Below, one piece after another: positions 24,243 through 32,641 of a stretch of DNA of 64,000 nt. Below the pieces are notes generated by a model. It saw nothing but the letters and a program-made list of their open reading frames with translations, was not told the origin of the DNA and made no database searches. Origin of the DNA: Amycolatopsis sp. QT-25 (GTDB taxonomy: Bacteria > Actinomycetota > Actinomycetes > Mycobacteriales > Pseudonocardiaceae); assembly GCF_029369745.1 (NCBI RefSeq), contig NZ_CP120210.1, positions 5,332,001-5,396,000 on the forward strand, in the 5' to 3' direction. The translations under genes were made by a program, and so were the position numbers. Every line of letters starts with the position of its first letter. The first letter of the stretch is position 1.

Positions 24243-25013
24243 GTGACCCTGTCGACCTTCGAGATGTCCGGCGTGTCGGTGACCTTCGGTGGTCTCGTCG
24301 CGCTGTCGGACGTCTCCCTGAGCGTCGCACCCGGCCGGGTGCTCGGCGTGATCGGCCCGAACGGGGCGGGCAAGACCACGCTGTTCAACGTCGCGTGCGG
24401 TTTCGTCCGCCCGGACGCCGGCACGCTGGCCTGGCGCGGCACGGAACTGCGGCGGTTGCGTCCGCATCACCTCGCCGGCCTCGGCATCGCCCGCAGCCTG
24501 CAGGAGCTCGGCCTGTTCGACCGGATGACCGTGCTGGAGAACGTGCTCGTGGGCGCGGGAAGGCATGCGAAATCCGGCTTCTGGACTTCGTTGCTGGGCA
24601 TGACGAAGACCGAGAAGGCACTGACCGAGCGGGCGATGGCGCGGTTGACCGAGTTCGGCATCGCCGACCTGGCGCAGCGTTCTCCCGTCGGTCTCCCCTA
24701 TCCGGTACGGAAAAGGATCGCGCTGGCGCGAGCGCTGGCGGCCGAACCGGATCTGCTGCTGCTGGACGAACCGGCGGGCGGCCTGTCGTCGGCGGAGATC
24801 GACGAGGTCGGCGCACTGGTTCGCGGGTCGACCGAACGCATGTCGGTGCTGCTCGTGGAGCACCACATGGATCTGGTGATGGGCGTCTGCGACGAGATCG
24901 TGGTGCTGGACTTCGGCAGGGTCATCGCTCACGGGACACCGGACCAGATCCGCGCGGATCCGGCGGTCCAGGCCGCCTACCTCGGCGAGGAGGTGGCCGA
25001 TGCTGACCGTTGA
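24243..25013 (+). CDS. livG: Branched-chain amino-acid-type ABC transporter ATPase (LivG)
   Basis: GTG 24243 preceded by TTGGGAG gives 256 residues. Walker A GPNGAGKTTLF, Walker B LLLLDEPAGGLS, H-loop LVEHHMDLVM. The C-motif region LPYPVRKRIALARAL is typical of LivG, where the signature reads LPYGxQRxLE. First of five genes livG-livF-livH-livM-livK, with short or overlapping junctions. It starts 59 bp after the hydrolase gene, so co-transcription with it is possible. The real substrate may be an amino acid, amide or short acid. Confidence 0.9.
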   Translation: MTLSTFEMSGVSVTFGGLVALSDVSLSVAPGRVLGVIGPNGAGKTTLFNVACGFVRPDAGTLAWRGTELRRLRPHHLAGLGIARSLQELGLFDRMTVLENVLVGAGRHAKSGFWTSLLGMTKTEKALTERAMARLTEFGIADLAQRSPVGLPYPVRKRIALARALAAEPDLLLLDEPAGGLSSAEIDEVGALVRGSTERMSVLLVEHHMDLVMGVCDEIVVLDFGRVIAHGTPDQIRADPAVQAAYLGEEVADADR

Positions 25014-25704
25014 GCACCTTTCGGCGAGCTACGGCCCGGTGCGCGCGCTCGATTCCGTGAGTCTTTCGGCCGCGGAAGGCGAGATCACCGCGGTGCTCGG
25101 CGCGAACGGCGCGGGCAAGACCACCTTGCTGCGGACCATCTCCGGGCTCGTCCGGCCGACAGGTGGCAAGGTGTCGCTCGCGGGACGGGATCTGCGAAGA
25201 CTGTCCACAGAGGACCTTCCGGCGCTCGGGCTCGCGCATGTGCCCGAAGGCCGCGGTGTACTGGCCCAACTGACCGTCGAAGAGAACCTGCGCCTCGGCG
25301 CGCTCGGGGCCCGCGGCCGCGCGAAGGCGGCCGATCTCCGCCGGATCTACGACCTCTTCCCGGCGCTCGCCGACCGCAAGAACGGTCTCGCGCACGTCCT
25401 TTCCGGCGGGGAACGGCAGATGCTGGTCATCGGCCGCGCACTGCTTTCCCGGCCGAAGGTGCTGCTGCTCGACGAGCCGTCACTGGGGCTCGCGCCCCGC
25501 ATCGTGGCGCGGATCTTCGGCCTGCTGCGCGGCCTCGTCCACGACGAAGGACTGGCCGTCGTCCTGGTCGAACAGAACGCGCGCAGCGCGTTGTCCATCG
25601 CCGACCACGGCGTCGTGCTCAACCTCGGCGAGGTCGTCGTCCGGCGCGACGCGGCCGCGCTCGTCGCGGACGACGGCCTCCGGCACGCCTACCTCGGATT
25701 CTGA
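25000..25704 (+). CDS. livF: Branched-chain amino-acid-type ABC transporter ATPase (LivF)
   Basis: 234 residues, ATG 25000 inside the end of livG. Walker A GANGAGKTTLL, signature LSGGERQML, Walker B VLLLDEPSLGLAP and the LivF-type PEGRGVLAQLTVEENL loop are all intact. LivF pairs with LivG on the cytoplasmic side of the LivH/LivM permease. Confidence 0.92.
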   Translation: MLTVEHLSASYGPVRALDSVSLSAAEGEITAVLGANGAGKTTLLRTISGLVRPTGGKVSLAGRDLRRLSTEDLPALGLAHVPEGRGVLAQLTVEENLRLGALGARGRAKAADLRRIYDLFPALADRKNGLAHVLSGGERQMLVIGRALLSRPKVLLLDEPSLGLAPRIVARIFGLLRGLVHDEGLAVVLVEQNARSALSIADHGVVLNLGEVVVRRDAAALVADDGLRHAYLGF

Positions 25705-25715
25705 AAGGAAGCCCT

Positions 25716-26594
25716 GTGCAGCAACTGCTCACCACCGCGCTCACCGGCCTGACACTGGGCGCGGTGTACGCCGCGTTCGCGCTGGCGCTGGTGCTGATCT
25801 GGCGGGCGACGCGGATCGTGAACTTCGCGCAGGCGCCGATGGCGGTGATCACCACCTACCTGGCGCTGGTCCTGATCGACGCGGGCTGGTCGTACTGGGC
25901 CGGTTTCGCCGTGGCCCTGGTCTCGGGCCTCGTGCTCGGCGCGCTGGTGGAACGGTTCGTCGTCCGGTTCGTCGACGGCAAGGCCGAGCTCAACGCCGTG
26001 ATCCTCACCCTGGGGTTGTTCATCGTGCTGCACGCGCTGGCGGCACTGGTGTTCGGCTCACGGTACCGGTCGTTCCCGGCGCCGTTCGGGCTCACCGGGT
26101 TCCGGGTCGGCGACACGACGATCGCGCTGACCGGGTTCGGGGTGTTCACCATCGCCGCCGTCGGCGTGGTGCTGATCGGGCTCGTGGTGCTGTTCCGCGG
26201 TACCGATCTGGGCCTGCGGATGCGGGCGGCGGCGTTCGACCGGGAAGTGGCCCGCCTGCTCGGTGTGCGGGTCGGGCGGATGCTCACCCTCGGCTGGGCG
26301 CTGGCCGCGCTCACCGGTTCGCTGTCGGGCTTGCTGATCGCCGGCGGCGGGCTCGTCCATCCGTCCTATCTGGACGGCGTGGTGGTGTACGGCTTCGTCG
26401 CCGCGGTGCTCGGCGGGCTGGACAGCCCGGCCGGCGCGGTCGTCGGCGGCGTCGTCCTCGGCCTGTCGTTGAGCCTGGTGAGCGGCTACGTCGGCGCGGA
26501 ACTGGTACCGCTCGCCGCGCTGGTGCTGCTCATGGTGGTGCTGCTGCTCAAACCCGGCGGCCTGTTCGCCGGCGTCCGTGAACGGAGGGTCTGA
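25716..26594 (+). CDS. livH: Branched-chain amino-acid-type ABC permease (LivH)
   Basis: 292 residues from GTG 25716 after GAAAGGAAG, 11 bp behind livF. About eight membrane helices. The start (TTALTGLTLGAVYAAFALAL) and the RIVNFAQAPMAVI segment match LivH; the motif FRGTDLGLRMRAAAFDREVA is the ATPase-contact (EAA-like) loop, and the AVLGGLDSPAGAVVGG helix is the family's conserved C-terminal block. Confidence 0.9.
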   Translation: MQQLLTTALTGLTLGAVYAAFALALVLIWRATRIVNFAQAPMAVITTYLALVLIDAGWSYWAGFAVALVSGLVLGALVERFVVRFVDGKAELNAVILTLGLFIVLHALAALVFGSRYRSFPAPFGLTGFRVGDTTIALTGFGVFTIAAVGVVLIGLVVLFRGTDLGLRMRAAAFDREVARLLGVRVGRMLTLGWALAALTGSLSGLLIAGGGLVHPSYLDGVVVYGFVAAVLGGLDSPAGAVVGGVVLGLSLSLVSGYVGAELVPLAALVLLMVVLLLKPGGLFAGVRERRV

Positions 26595-26595
26595 C

Positions 26596-27597
26596 TTGCT
26601 GCGCGGTCATCTGCTGGGCGCGCTCGCCGCGCTGGTCGTCGTCGTCCTCGTCCTGGAGAATTCCGGGCCGTTCCTCACCGCGCAATTCACCACGATGGCG
26701 TACCTCGCCATCGCGGCGGGCGGTCTGACCGTCCTCACCGGACTCAACGGGCAGCTCTCGCTCGGGCATGGCGCGTTGATGGCCGTCGGCGCGTACTCGA
26801 CGGCGCTCCTGCTGAAGTCGGCGGTCTTGCCGCTGCCGGTGATCCTGCTGCTGGCGATGGTGATCACGCTCGCCGTCGGGGCGCTGGTGGGGGTCGCCGC
26901 GGCCAGGCTGCACGGACCGTATCTCGCCGGGGCGACACTGGCGCTCGCCGTCGCCGTGCCCGGCATCCCGTTGTTCTTCGGCGAGGCGCTCGGCGGCGAG
27001 CAGGGCTTGCCCGTGCGCATGCCGGACATACCCGGCCCGCTGGCCGACGCCGCGTACTTCGTCACCGGCCAGGATCTCACGTCGATTCGTTATCTCGCTT
27101 ACCTTTCGTGGCTCACGGTGGTCCTCGTGTTCGTCCTGCTGGCGAACCTCTCCCGCGGCCGCGTCGGACGTGATTGGCGAGCGGTGCGCGACCAGGACGT
27201 GGCCGCCGAACTGGCCGGGATCGACCTCGGCCGCACGCGGGTGCGGGCGTTCGTCGTCAGCGCGGGATGCGCGGGCCTGGCCGGAGCGTTGATGGCGTTG
27301 TCGGCGCGGCTGGCGGCGCCGAGCGGGTTCGCGCTGACGTTGTCGCTGCTGCTCGTGTCCGCGGTGGTGCTCGGCGGTCTCGGGAGCCTCACCGGGGCAC
27401 TCGCCGGTGCCGCGCTGCTGACCTTCCTGCCGCCGCTGGTGACCGGCGCGGGCACGGATCTCGGCCTCTCCGACGTGCGGGCCGCGCAGCTGGCGCCGTT
27501 GAGCTACGGCCTGGTCACCGTCCTGATCGTGCTGCTCGCCCCCGCCGGCCTCGCCGGGGGGCTGCGGAAACTCATCCACCGGAGGAGAACTTCATGA
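26596..27597 (+). CDS. livM: Branched-chain amino-acid-type ABC permease (LivM)
   Basis: Start is chosen at TTG 26596, one base after the livH stop and 7 nt behind GGAGGG; the GTG at 26578 lies upstream of this ribosome-binding site. 333 residues with about nine membrane helices. Family motifs: LNGQLSLGHGALMAVGAYS, the VGRDWRAVRDQDVAAELAGI coupling loop, and VVLGGLGSLTGALAGAALL. The stop overlaps the start of the binding-protein gene. Confidence 0.88.
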   Translation: MLRGHLLGALAALVVVVLVLENSGPFLTAQFTTMAYLAIAAGGLTVLTGLNGQLSLGHGALMAVGAYSTALLLKSAVLPLPVILLLAMVITLAVGALVGVAAARLHGPYLAGATLALAVAVPGIPLFFGEALGGEQGLPVRMPDIPGPLADAAYFVTGQDLTSIRYLAYLSWLTVVLVFVLLANLSRGRVGRDWRAVRDQDVAAELAGIDLGRTRVRAFVVSAGCAGLAGALMALSARLAAPSGFALTLSLLLVSAVVLGGLGSLTGALAGAALLTFLPPLVTGAGTDLGLSDVRAAQLAPLSYGLVTVLIVLLAPAGLAGGLRKLIHRRRTS

Positions 27598-28901
27598 AAC
27601 GCTGGACCAAGGCCGTGGCCGTCCTCGTGGCCGTCACGGTCACCGCGGCCTGCGGCGCGGGCGGCAGACCCGAGGGCGAGCAGCGGGGTTCGACGGTCGG
27701 TGTCACCGACACGACCATCAAGATCGGCGCGCATTTCCCGCTGACCGGGGTCGCCGCGCCGGGCTACAGCGAGATTCCGAGCGGGCATCAGGCCTACTAC
27801 GACTACGTGAACGCGAACGGCGGCGTCAACGGCCGCGAGATCGAGTTCGTGGTGAAGGACGACGGCTACAACCCCACCAACACCGGCGCCGTCACCAACG
27901 AACTGGTGCTCAAGGACGAGATCTTCGCCATGGTCGGTGGCCTCGGCACACCGACGCACAGCGCCGTCGTCGACTTCCTGAACACCTCGAAGGTGCCGGA
28001 CCTGTTCGTGTCGTCGGGTTCGCTGCGCTGGGGCGACGATCCCCAGAAGGCGCCAGTCACCTTCGGCTGGCAGCCGGACTACGAGATCGAAGGCAAGATC
28101 GTCGGCGACTGGGTGCGGAAGAACCTGCCGAACGCCAAGGTCGGCCTGTTCCTCCAGGACGACGACTTCGGCCGCGACGGCGAGAAGGGCGCCCGGCGGT
28201 ACCTCGGCGACCAGATCGTGGAGGTCGCGAAGTACTCCCCTGGCAACACCGACATCGCTCCGCAGATCGCTAAACTCAAGGCCGCGGGCGTGGATCTGGT
28301 GCTGGGCTTCACCGTCCCGTCGTACACCGCGCTGTCACAGCTCGCATCGCTGAAGATCGGGTTCAAGCCGAAGTGGTTCTACAGCAACGTCGGCTCCGAT
28401 CCGGCACTCGTCGGTTCGCTGCTCGCGCGGTTCTCCGAAGGCAAGGTGGCCAACGGCGCGTCACTCATCGACGGCGTCGTCACCACCGAGTACCTGCCGG
28501 GTGTCGACGCGCCGGACAACGCGTGGACGAAGCTGTGGCAGAACGTCTGGAAGGCGCACGGCAAGGACGGCGACCTGACGAACTACCGCATCTACGGGAT
28601 GGCGCAGGCGTACACGTTCGTCCAAACGTTGCAGGCGGCCGGAAAAGACCTGACGCGGGAACGTGTCGTCGAGGTGATCCAGCAGTCCGGGAAGGGGTTC
28701 GAAGGCCCGGGGCTGGCGCCGTTCCGCTACTCCGCCGACAGCCACCTCGGCATCTCCGGTATGTCGGTGGTCGAGCTCAAGGGAGGCGTCGCCAAGGACC
28801 TGACGCCGGTACTGGTGACCGACCTCGGCGAGGCACCCATCAAGGCGGACAACTCCGCGGCGAACGACGCGCCGCCGCCCAACGGGATCCCCGGCGGCTG
28901 A
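27594..28901 (+). CDS. livK: Branched-chain amino-acid-type binding lipoprotein (LivK-like)
   Basis: 435 residues from ATG 27594 (RBS GGAGGAG), overlapping the livM stop. Lipoprotein signal MKRWTKAVAVLVAVTVTAAC with the lipid-anchored Cys at residue 20. The mature protein is a type I periplasmic-binding fold (IKIGAHFPLTGVAAPG, GGVNGREIEFVVKDDGYNP, AMVGGLGTPTHSAVVDFL). Longer than Escherichia coli LivK and with a Pro/Asn-rich C-terminal tail. Ligand unknown; proteins of this subclass also take short amides, urea or aromatic acids. Confidence 0.88.
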   Translation: MKRWTKAVAVLVAVTVTAACGAGGRPEGEQRGSTVGVTDTTIKIGAHFPLTGVAAPGYSEIPSGHQAYYDYVNANGGVNGREIEFVVKDDGYNPTNTGAVTNELVLKDEIFAMVGGLGTPTHSAVVDFLNTSKVPDLFVSSGSLRWGDDPQKAPVTFGWQPDYEIEGKIVGDWVRKNLPNAKVGLFLQDDDFGRDGEKGARRYLGDQIVEVAKYSPGNTDIAPQIAKLKAAGVDLVLGFTVPSYTALSQLASLKIGFKPKWFYSNVGSDPALVGSLLARFSEGKVANGASLIDGVVTTEYLPGVDAPDNAWTKLWQNVWKAHGKDGDLTNYRIYGMAQAYTFVQTLQAAGKDLTRERVVEVIQQSGKGFEGPGLAPFRYSADSHLGISGMSVVELKGGVAKDLTPVLVTDLGEAPIKADNSAANDAPPPNGIPGG

Positions 28902-28970
28902 TGCCTCACGTACTTCGGGCAGGGTGAAAGTCGGGTCTCAGCGGCTGCGCCGGTGCGCCTGAGGCGATTG

Positions 28971-29029
28971 GGGTACATGAAGGCCCCCTTCCTTGCGTCT
29001 AGCGCAAGGAAGGGGGCCTTCATGTACCC
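28971..29029. terminator. Perfect 27-bp inverted repeat
   Basis: Arms 28971-28997 and 29003-29029 are perfectly complementary around a 5-nt loop (TCTAG). It separates the livK gene (+) from the convergent fumarylacetoacetase gene (-) and can serve both as terminator. The rest of the 281-bp interval shows nothing else I can name. The TGAAGGCCCCCTT core is shared with hairpins at 7249, 38182 and 41301. Confidence 0.8.
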
Positions 29030-29182
29030 CTGCGAGAGAGAACCACGGCGGCGGCCTAGCGGGCACTGGGGTTGTGATGTCCCTTGTGGACTGTCAGAGC
29101 CACGCCAGGCCCTTCGGCGATTTCGCGCCTGCCTCCGACTTCAGTACGCCAAGTTTGCCTTACCCCGCAAGCTTCCGTCGGC

Positions 29183-30358
29183 TCACTTCGCCGGCAACAC
29201 GCGTCCCCGCACCTCGCCGAACCCGATCCGCGAGCCGTTCGCGCCGGGGGCGGTCCCGGTGATCACGACCTCGTCGCCGTCCAGCAGGAAGGTGCGCTCC
29301 TCCCCCTTGACCGTGAGCGGTTCCTTGCCGCCCCAGGACAATTCGAGGAACGCGCCACGCTGGCGTTTCTCCGGCCCGGAGATGGTGCCGGAGCCGTAGA
29401 GGTCGCCCGTGCGCGAGGAGGCGCCGTTGACCGTCAAGTGGGCGAGCATCTGCGCGGGCGACCAGTACATCTCGCGGAAGGGCGGGCGGCTGACCTCCTC
29501 GCCGTTCCATTCGACGACCAGGTCGATGTCGAGGCCCCACGAGTCACTCTCCCTCAGGTAGGGCAGCGGCTCCGGATCCGTCTGGCCGGGCAGCGGGACC
29601 CGCGCGGCCTCCAGCGCCAGGATCGGCACCACCCAAGGAGAGATCGACGTCGCGAAGCTCTTGCCGAGGTGCGGGCCCAGCGGGACGTATTCCCACGCCT
29701 GGATGTCGCGGGCCGACCAGTCGTTCAGCAGGACGGCGCCGAAAACGTGGCGGGGGAAGGCATCCGGTGTGATCGGAGCGTTCAGCGGGGTTCCGGTGCC
29801 GACGATGAACCCCATCTCGGCCTCGATGTCCAGCCGCGTGCTCGGCCCGAACACCGGCGCCCGGTCGGCGGGGGCCTTGCGCTGGCCGCTCGGGCGCACG
29901 ATGTCCGTACCGGAGGCCAAAACGGTGCCGGACCGTCCGTGGTAGCCGACCGGGAGGTGTTTCCAGTTGGGCAGCAACGGTTCGGCGTCGGGACGGAACA
30001 ACCGGCCGACGTTGGAGGCGTGGTGCTCGGAGGCGTAGAAGTCGACGTAGTCCGCGACCTCGATCGGCAAGTGGAGGGTCACCCGTTCGATCGCGTGGAC
30101 CGCGTCGCCGGGGACCTCGCCGTCGACCAGGTCGCGGATCCGCTCCCGGACCGCCACCCAGCGGTCGTGTCCCTGCGCCATGAACGGGTTCAGCGTCGGC
30201 GCGGCGAAGACGTCGTCACCGAGCGCCACGGCCAGGTCGAGGACGGAGTCACCGACGCGCACGCCGACGCGCGGGGACGCACCGTCGACGGAAAACATGC
30301 CGTACGGCAGGTTGTCGATCCCGAACAGCGAGCCTGCGGGGATGTCGATCGTGGTCAT
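29183..30358 (-). CDS. fahA: Fumarylacetoacetase
   Basis: 391 residues. Family signatures: N-terminal FGIDNLPYGMFS, DFYASEHHASNVGRLFRP with the catalytic His, PVGYHGRSGTVLASG, EMGFIVGTGTPLN (metal-binding Glu) and LNDWSARDIQAWEYVPLGP (metal-binding Asp). It catalyses the last step of tyrosine/homogentisate breakdown, fumarylacetoacetate to fumarate and acetoacetate, in the cytoplasm. ATG 30358 overlaps the stop of the preceding gene, so the two form an operon. Homogentisate dioxygenase is not in the window. Confidence 0.95.
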   Translation of the reverse strand: MTTIDIPAGSLFGIDNLPYGMFSVDGASPRVGVRVGDSVLDLAVALGDDVFAAPTLNPFMAQGHDRWVAVRERIRDLVDGEVPGDAVHAIERVTLHLPIEVADYVDFYASEHHASNVGRLFRPDAEPLLPNWKHLPVGYHGRSGTVLASGTDIVRPSGQRKAPADRAPVFGPSTRLDIEAEMGFIVGTGTPLNAPITPDAFPRHVFGAVLLNDWSARDIQAWEYVPLGPHLGKSFATSISPWVVPILALEAARVPLPGQTDPEPLPYLRESDSWGLDIDLVVEWNGEEVSRPPFREMYWSPAQMLAHLTVNGASSRTGDLYGSGTISGPEKRQRGAFLELSWGGKEPLTVKGEERTFLLDGDEVVITGTAPGANGSRIGFGEVRGRVLPAK

Positions 30359-31194
30359 GCCTCTCCTCGGGGCGCCTCGAGCAGGCCGAGTCCGGCCAGT
30401 TCGGTCAGGGGGTCGGTGATGCTGCAGGTGCCGAACGACGTGAACGCCGCGCGGACGGCGGCGACGCGATCCGCGTCCAGTGCCCGAAGCCGTCCGGCGA
30501 TGACAGCGCCGTCTCGTTCGGCGAGAACGGCTTCGGTGTCACCGCCGGTGAGGGCGGCGTCGGTGGCGAGCATCAGGTTGAGGAAACCGTGCTGTTCGAA
30601 GCCGGTCTCCTGGTCGGTGTTGCGGAGGGCGTGGTGCAGTCCGGCGGTGGCCTTGAACGGAACGCCCGCTCCGACGGCCGCCCGGACCGCGGCGGCGAGT
30701 TCGGCTTCGCCGGGATACAGGTCCGCCCGGACGCCCCCGGTGCGGAACTTCGCGCGGTGGCCGGTGCCGGAAAGGGCGGTCAGCAGCGGGAGACGCCGGT
30801 CGTCTCGGGGGATCTCGACGAAAACCGGTGCGGTGACGCCGGAAATCGCGGCGAGCACCTCGTCCGGGCCCATCCCCTCCGGGACGGCGATCTCGAGCGC
30901 GTCGAGGCGCACCGGCAGCGAGGCGACGGCTTCGCGCGCACCGTCGAGTTGCGCGGGCCCGCCGGGCAAGGTCACCGAGACCGGCAGTGGCGTCTCCCGG
31001 TCACCCAGTACGCCTGCGAGGTCGCCGAGCGCGGGGGCGGCGACGACGAGCGGGCCGACGAGGTCGGCGTACCAGGCGGAGACGTGCTCGTCGTGTGCCG
31101 CGACGGCGTCCGGCAGCGGGGCCAGGCCCGGCGGGAACACCGCGGCGTCGTCGCACAGCCCGGCGAAGAGCGCGGGAATTCGTCCGCCGTCCAC
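30355..31194 (-). CDS. Conserved hypothetical protein coupled to fumarylacetoacetase
   Basis: 279 residues, ATG 31194 with GGAGGAG upstream, stop overlapping fahA. Begins DGGRIPALFAGLCDDAAVFP and contains repeating alpha/beta units (RLDALEIAVPEGMGPDEVL, APVFVEIPRDDRRLPLL, VPFKATAGLHHALRN, GFLNLMLATDAAL). The Phe-Lys-Ala-Thr-Ala-Gly-Leu strand and the order of strands suggest a TIM-barrel, but no catalytic signature is recognised. Operon position implies a role in homogentisate or phenylacetate-type catabolism (inference). Confidence 0.7.
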   Translation of the reverse strand: MDGGRIPALFAGLCDDAAVFPPGLAPLPDAVAAHDEHVSAWYADLVGPLVVAAPALGDLAGVLGDRETPLPVSVTLPGGPAQLDGAREAVASLPVRLDALEIAVPEGMGPDEVLAAISGVTAPVFVEIPRDDRRLPLLTALSGTGHRAKFRTGGVRADLYPGEAELAAAVRAAVGAGVPFKATAGLHHALRNTDQETGFEQHGFLNLMLATDAALTGGDTEAVLAERDGAVIAGRLRALDADRVAAVRAAFTSFGTCSITDPLTELAGLGLLEAPRGEA

Positions 31195-31277
31195 CGTGGT
31201 CTCCTCCTCGCCGATTTAGTTCACACTTTGACTACTCTTCGGGCAGCGTAGTCCGGTCTTCGTCATGTCGGGAAGGC

Positions 31278-31811
31278 CTACTTGCGGCTCCGGGCGCCGA
31301 ATTCGGCGCGGCTCGTGATCAGCTTGCCCAGCAGCAGGACGAGGATGCGCTGTTCGGTCTCGGTCAGCGCGTTCGTCCAGCCGAATTCGCGCTCGTTGTG
31401 CTCGCGGAAGACCGAGACCATCTCCTCGTGCCCGGCCTCGGTCAGCGACAGTTGCACCGAACGGCCGTCGCGCTCGTCCGGGACCCGGTGGAGCATCCCG
31501 TCCGCGACCAGCGTCTTGACCAGATTCGACACCGCCGCCCGGCTCATCCCGGTCAGCCGGGCCGCGCCGGTCGGTTCGAGCGGTCCGGCCAGCCAGACCA
31601 CGAACAGCAGCCGGAACGCCGACCACGACCGGCCACGTGGCCGGTGCACCGCGGCTTCGAGATCGTAGGTCACCAGGTCGGAGGCGCGATTGAGGGTCAG
31701 CAGCACCTCGGTCGCGAGCTGGTGCCGGAAGCCGTACTCCTGCGCGAGCCGCCGGTTCGCCAGCGCCACGAACGACCAGAAGTCGAGCCCGGCCGCATCC
31801 ACAGCGTCCAT
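31278..31811 (-). CDS. MarR-family regulator
   Basis: 177 residues. Winged-helix domain: AARLTGMSRAAVSNLVKTLV (recognition helix) followed by the wing RVPDERDGRSVQLSLTEAG, both typical of MarR. The N-terminal helices contain RSWSAFRLLFVVWLAGPLEP. It lies 83 bp upstream of the fahA operon on the same strand, so it probably regulates it in response to an aromatic acid. Confidence 0.9.
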   Translation of the reverse strand: MDAVDAAGLDFWSFVALANRRLAQEYGFRHQLATEVLLTLNRASDLVTYDLEAAVHRPRGRSWSAFRLLFVVWLAGPLEPTGAARLTGMSRAAVSNLVKTLVADGMLHRVPDERDGRSVQLSLTEAGHEEMVSVFREHNEREFGWTNALTETEQRILVLLLGKLITSRAEFGARSRK

Positions 31812-32026
31812 CGCCGAACCCTAACCCGGCTCCACGAAAATGGTCAAAATCGAAACTATCGCGGAGCAAGAAGGTGTGACAGTGCGTCTCGGGTGCCGCT
31901 CCGGCCCAGCTCGAGTCCGCCGCTTAGGCGACCTTGCCACCTGCCTGGAAGTTCCTCCACTGCAAACCCATGATCTTGGATGTTTCTCCATAGCGAATTG
32001 CCTGTCTCTGCCGGTTTGCTGAAGCC

Positions 32027-32641
32027 ATGAACAGAACGCAAGTGCCCTCGGGCACCGCCAGGGCCGTCCGGGTGGCCGCCGGAGATCTCGTCCGGGTGGT
32101 CGACGTCGAAGGAGGCCAGGTCGGCGACGTGTTCGCGTTCACCGACACCGGGGCCGAACTGGCCGAACAGCACAGCGCGGCGCACACCCGCGCCGGGATC
32201 GACCGGCTGTTCCCCGTGGTCGGCGAGTCCTTCCTGACCGACCTGCGCCGCCCGATCCTGACCTTGGTCGAAGACACCTCACCCGGCGAGCACGACATGC
32301 TCGTCCCGGCCTGCGACCCGGCCCGGTACGCCGCGCTGGGCGCGCCGGGCCACCGGTCCTGCGCCGGGAACCTGCGGGAGGCGCTGGGCGAAGCCGGCCT
32401 GGGTTTCCCGGGTCCGACGCCGCAGCCGATCAACGTCTTCATGCGCGTCCCGGTCGGCGAAGGGGGACACCTGAGCTGGTTGACCGCGTCTTCGCGGCCG
32501 GGCGACGCGGTGACCCTGCGTGCCGAACTCGACTGCGTCGTCGTGGTCTCCGCCTGCCCACAGGATCTCGTGCGCATCAGCGACGCCGGACTCACCCCGC
32601 TCGCCATCGAAACCATCCCCTTTGGAGGAACCCCGTCATGA
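32027..32641 (+). CDS. DUF1989 (urea-carboxylase-associated family) protein
   Basis: 204 residues. Matches the DUF1989 pattern: N-terminal VRVVDVEGGQVGDVFAF, AEQHSAAHTRAGIDRLFPVV, the Cys-containing PGHRSCAGNLREAL block, PINVFMRVPV and a C-terminal CVVVVSACPQDL. Relatives accompany urea carboxylase/allophanate genes and have a cupin-like fold. Here it heads an operon with an OYE oxidoreductase and a deacetylase (stop overlaps the next ATG). Likely cytoplasmic, in degradation of an N-containing compound. Confidence 0.85.
   Translation: MNRTQVPSGTARAVRVAAGDLVRVVDVEGGQVGDVFAFTDTGAELAEQHSAAHTRAGIDRLFPVVGESFLTDLRRPILTLVEDTSPGEHDMLVPACDPARYAALGAPGHRSCAGNLREALGEAGLGFPGPTPQPINVFMRVPVGEGGHLSWLTASSRPGDAVTLRAELDCVVVVSACPQDLVRISDAGLTPLAIETIPFGGTPS

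Noticed and set aside
28953..29053. Short frames encoding MKAPFLA-type peptides
   Set aside because: They are translations of the perfect hairpin, readable on both strands because of its symmetry.
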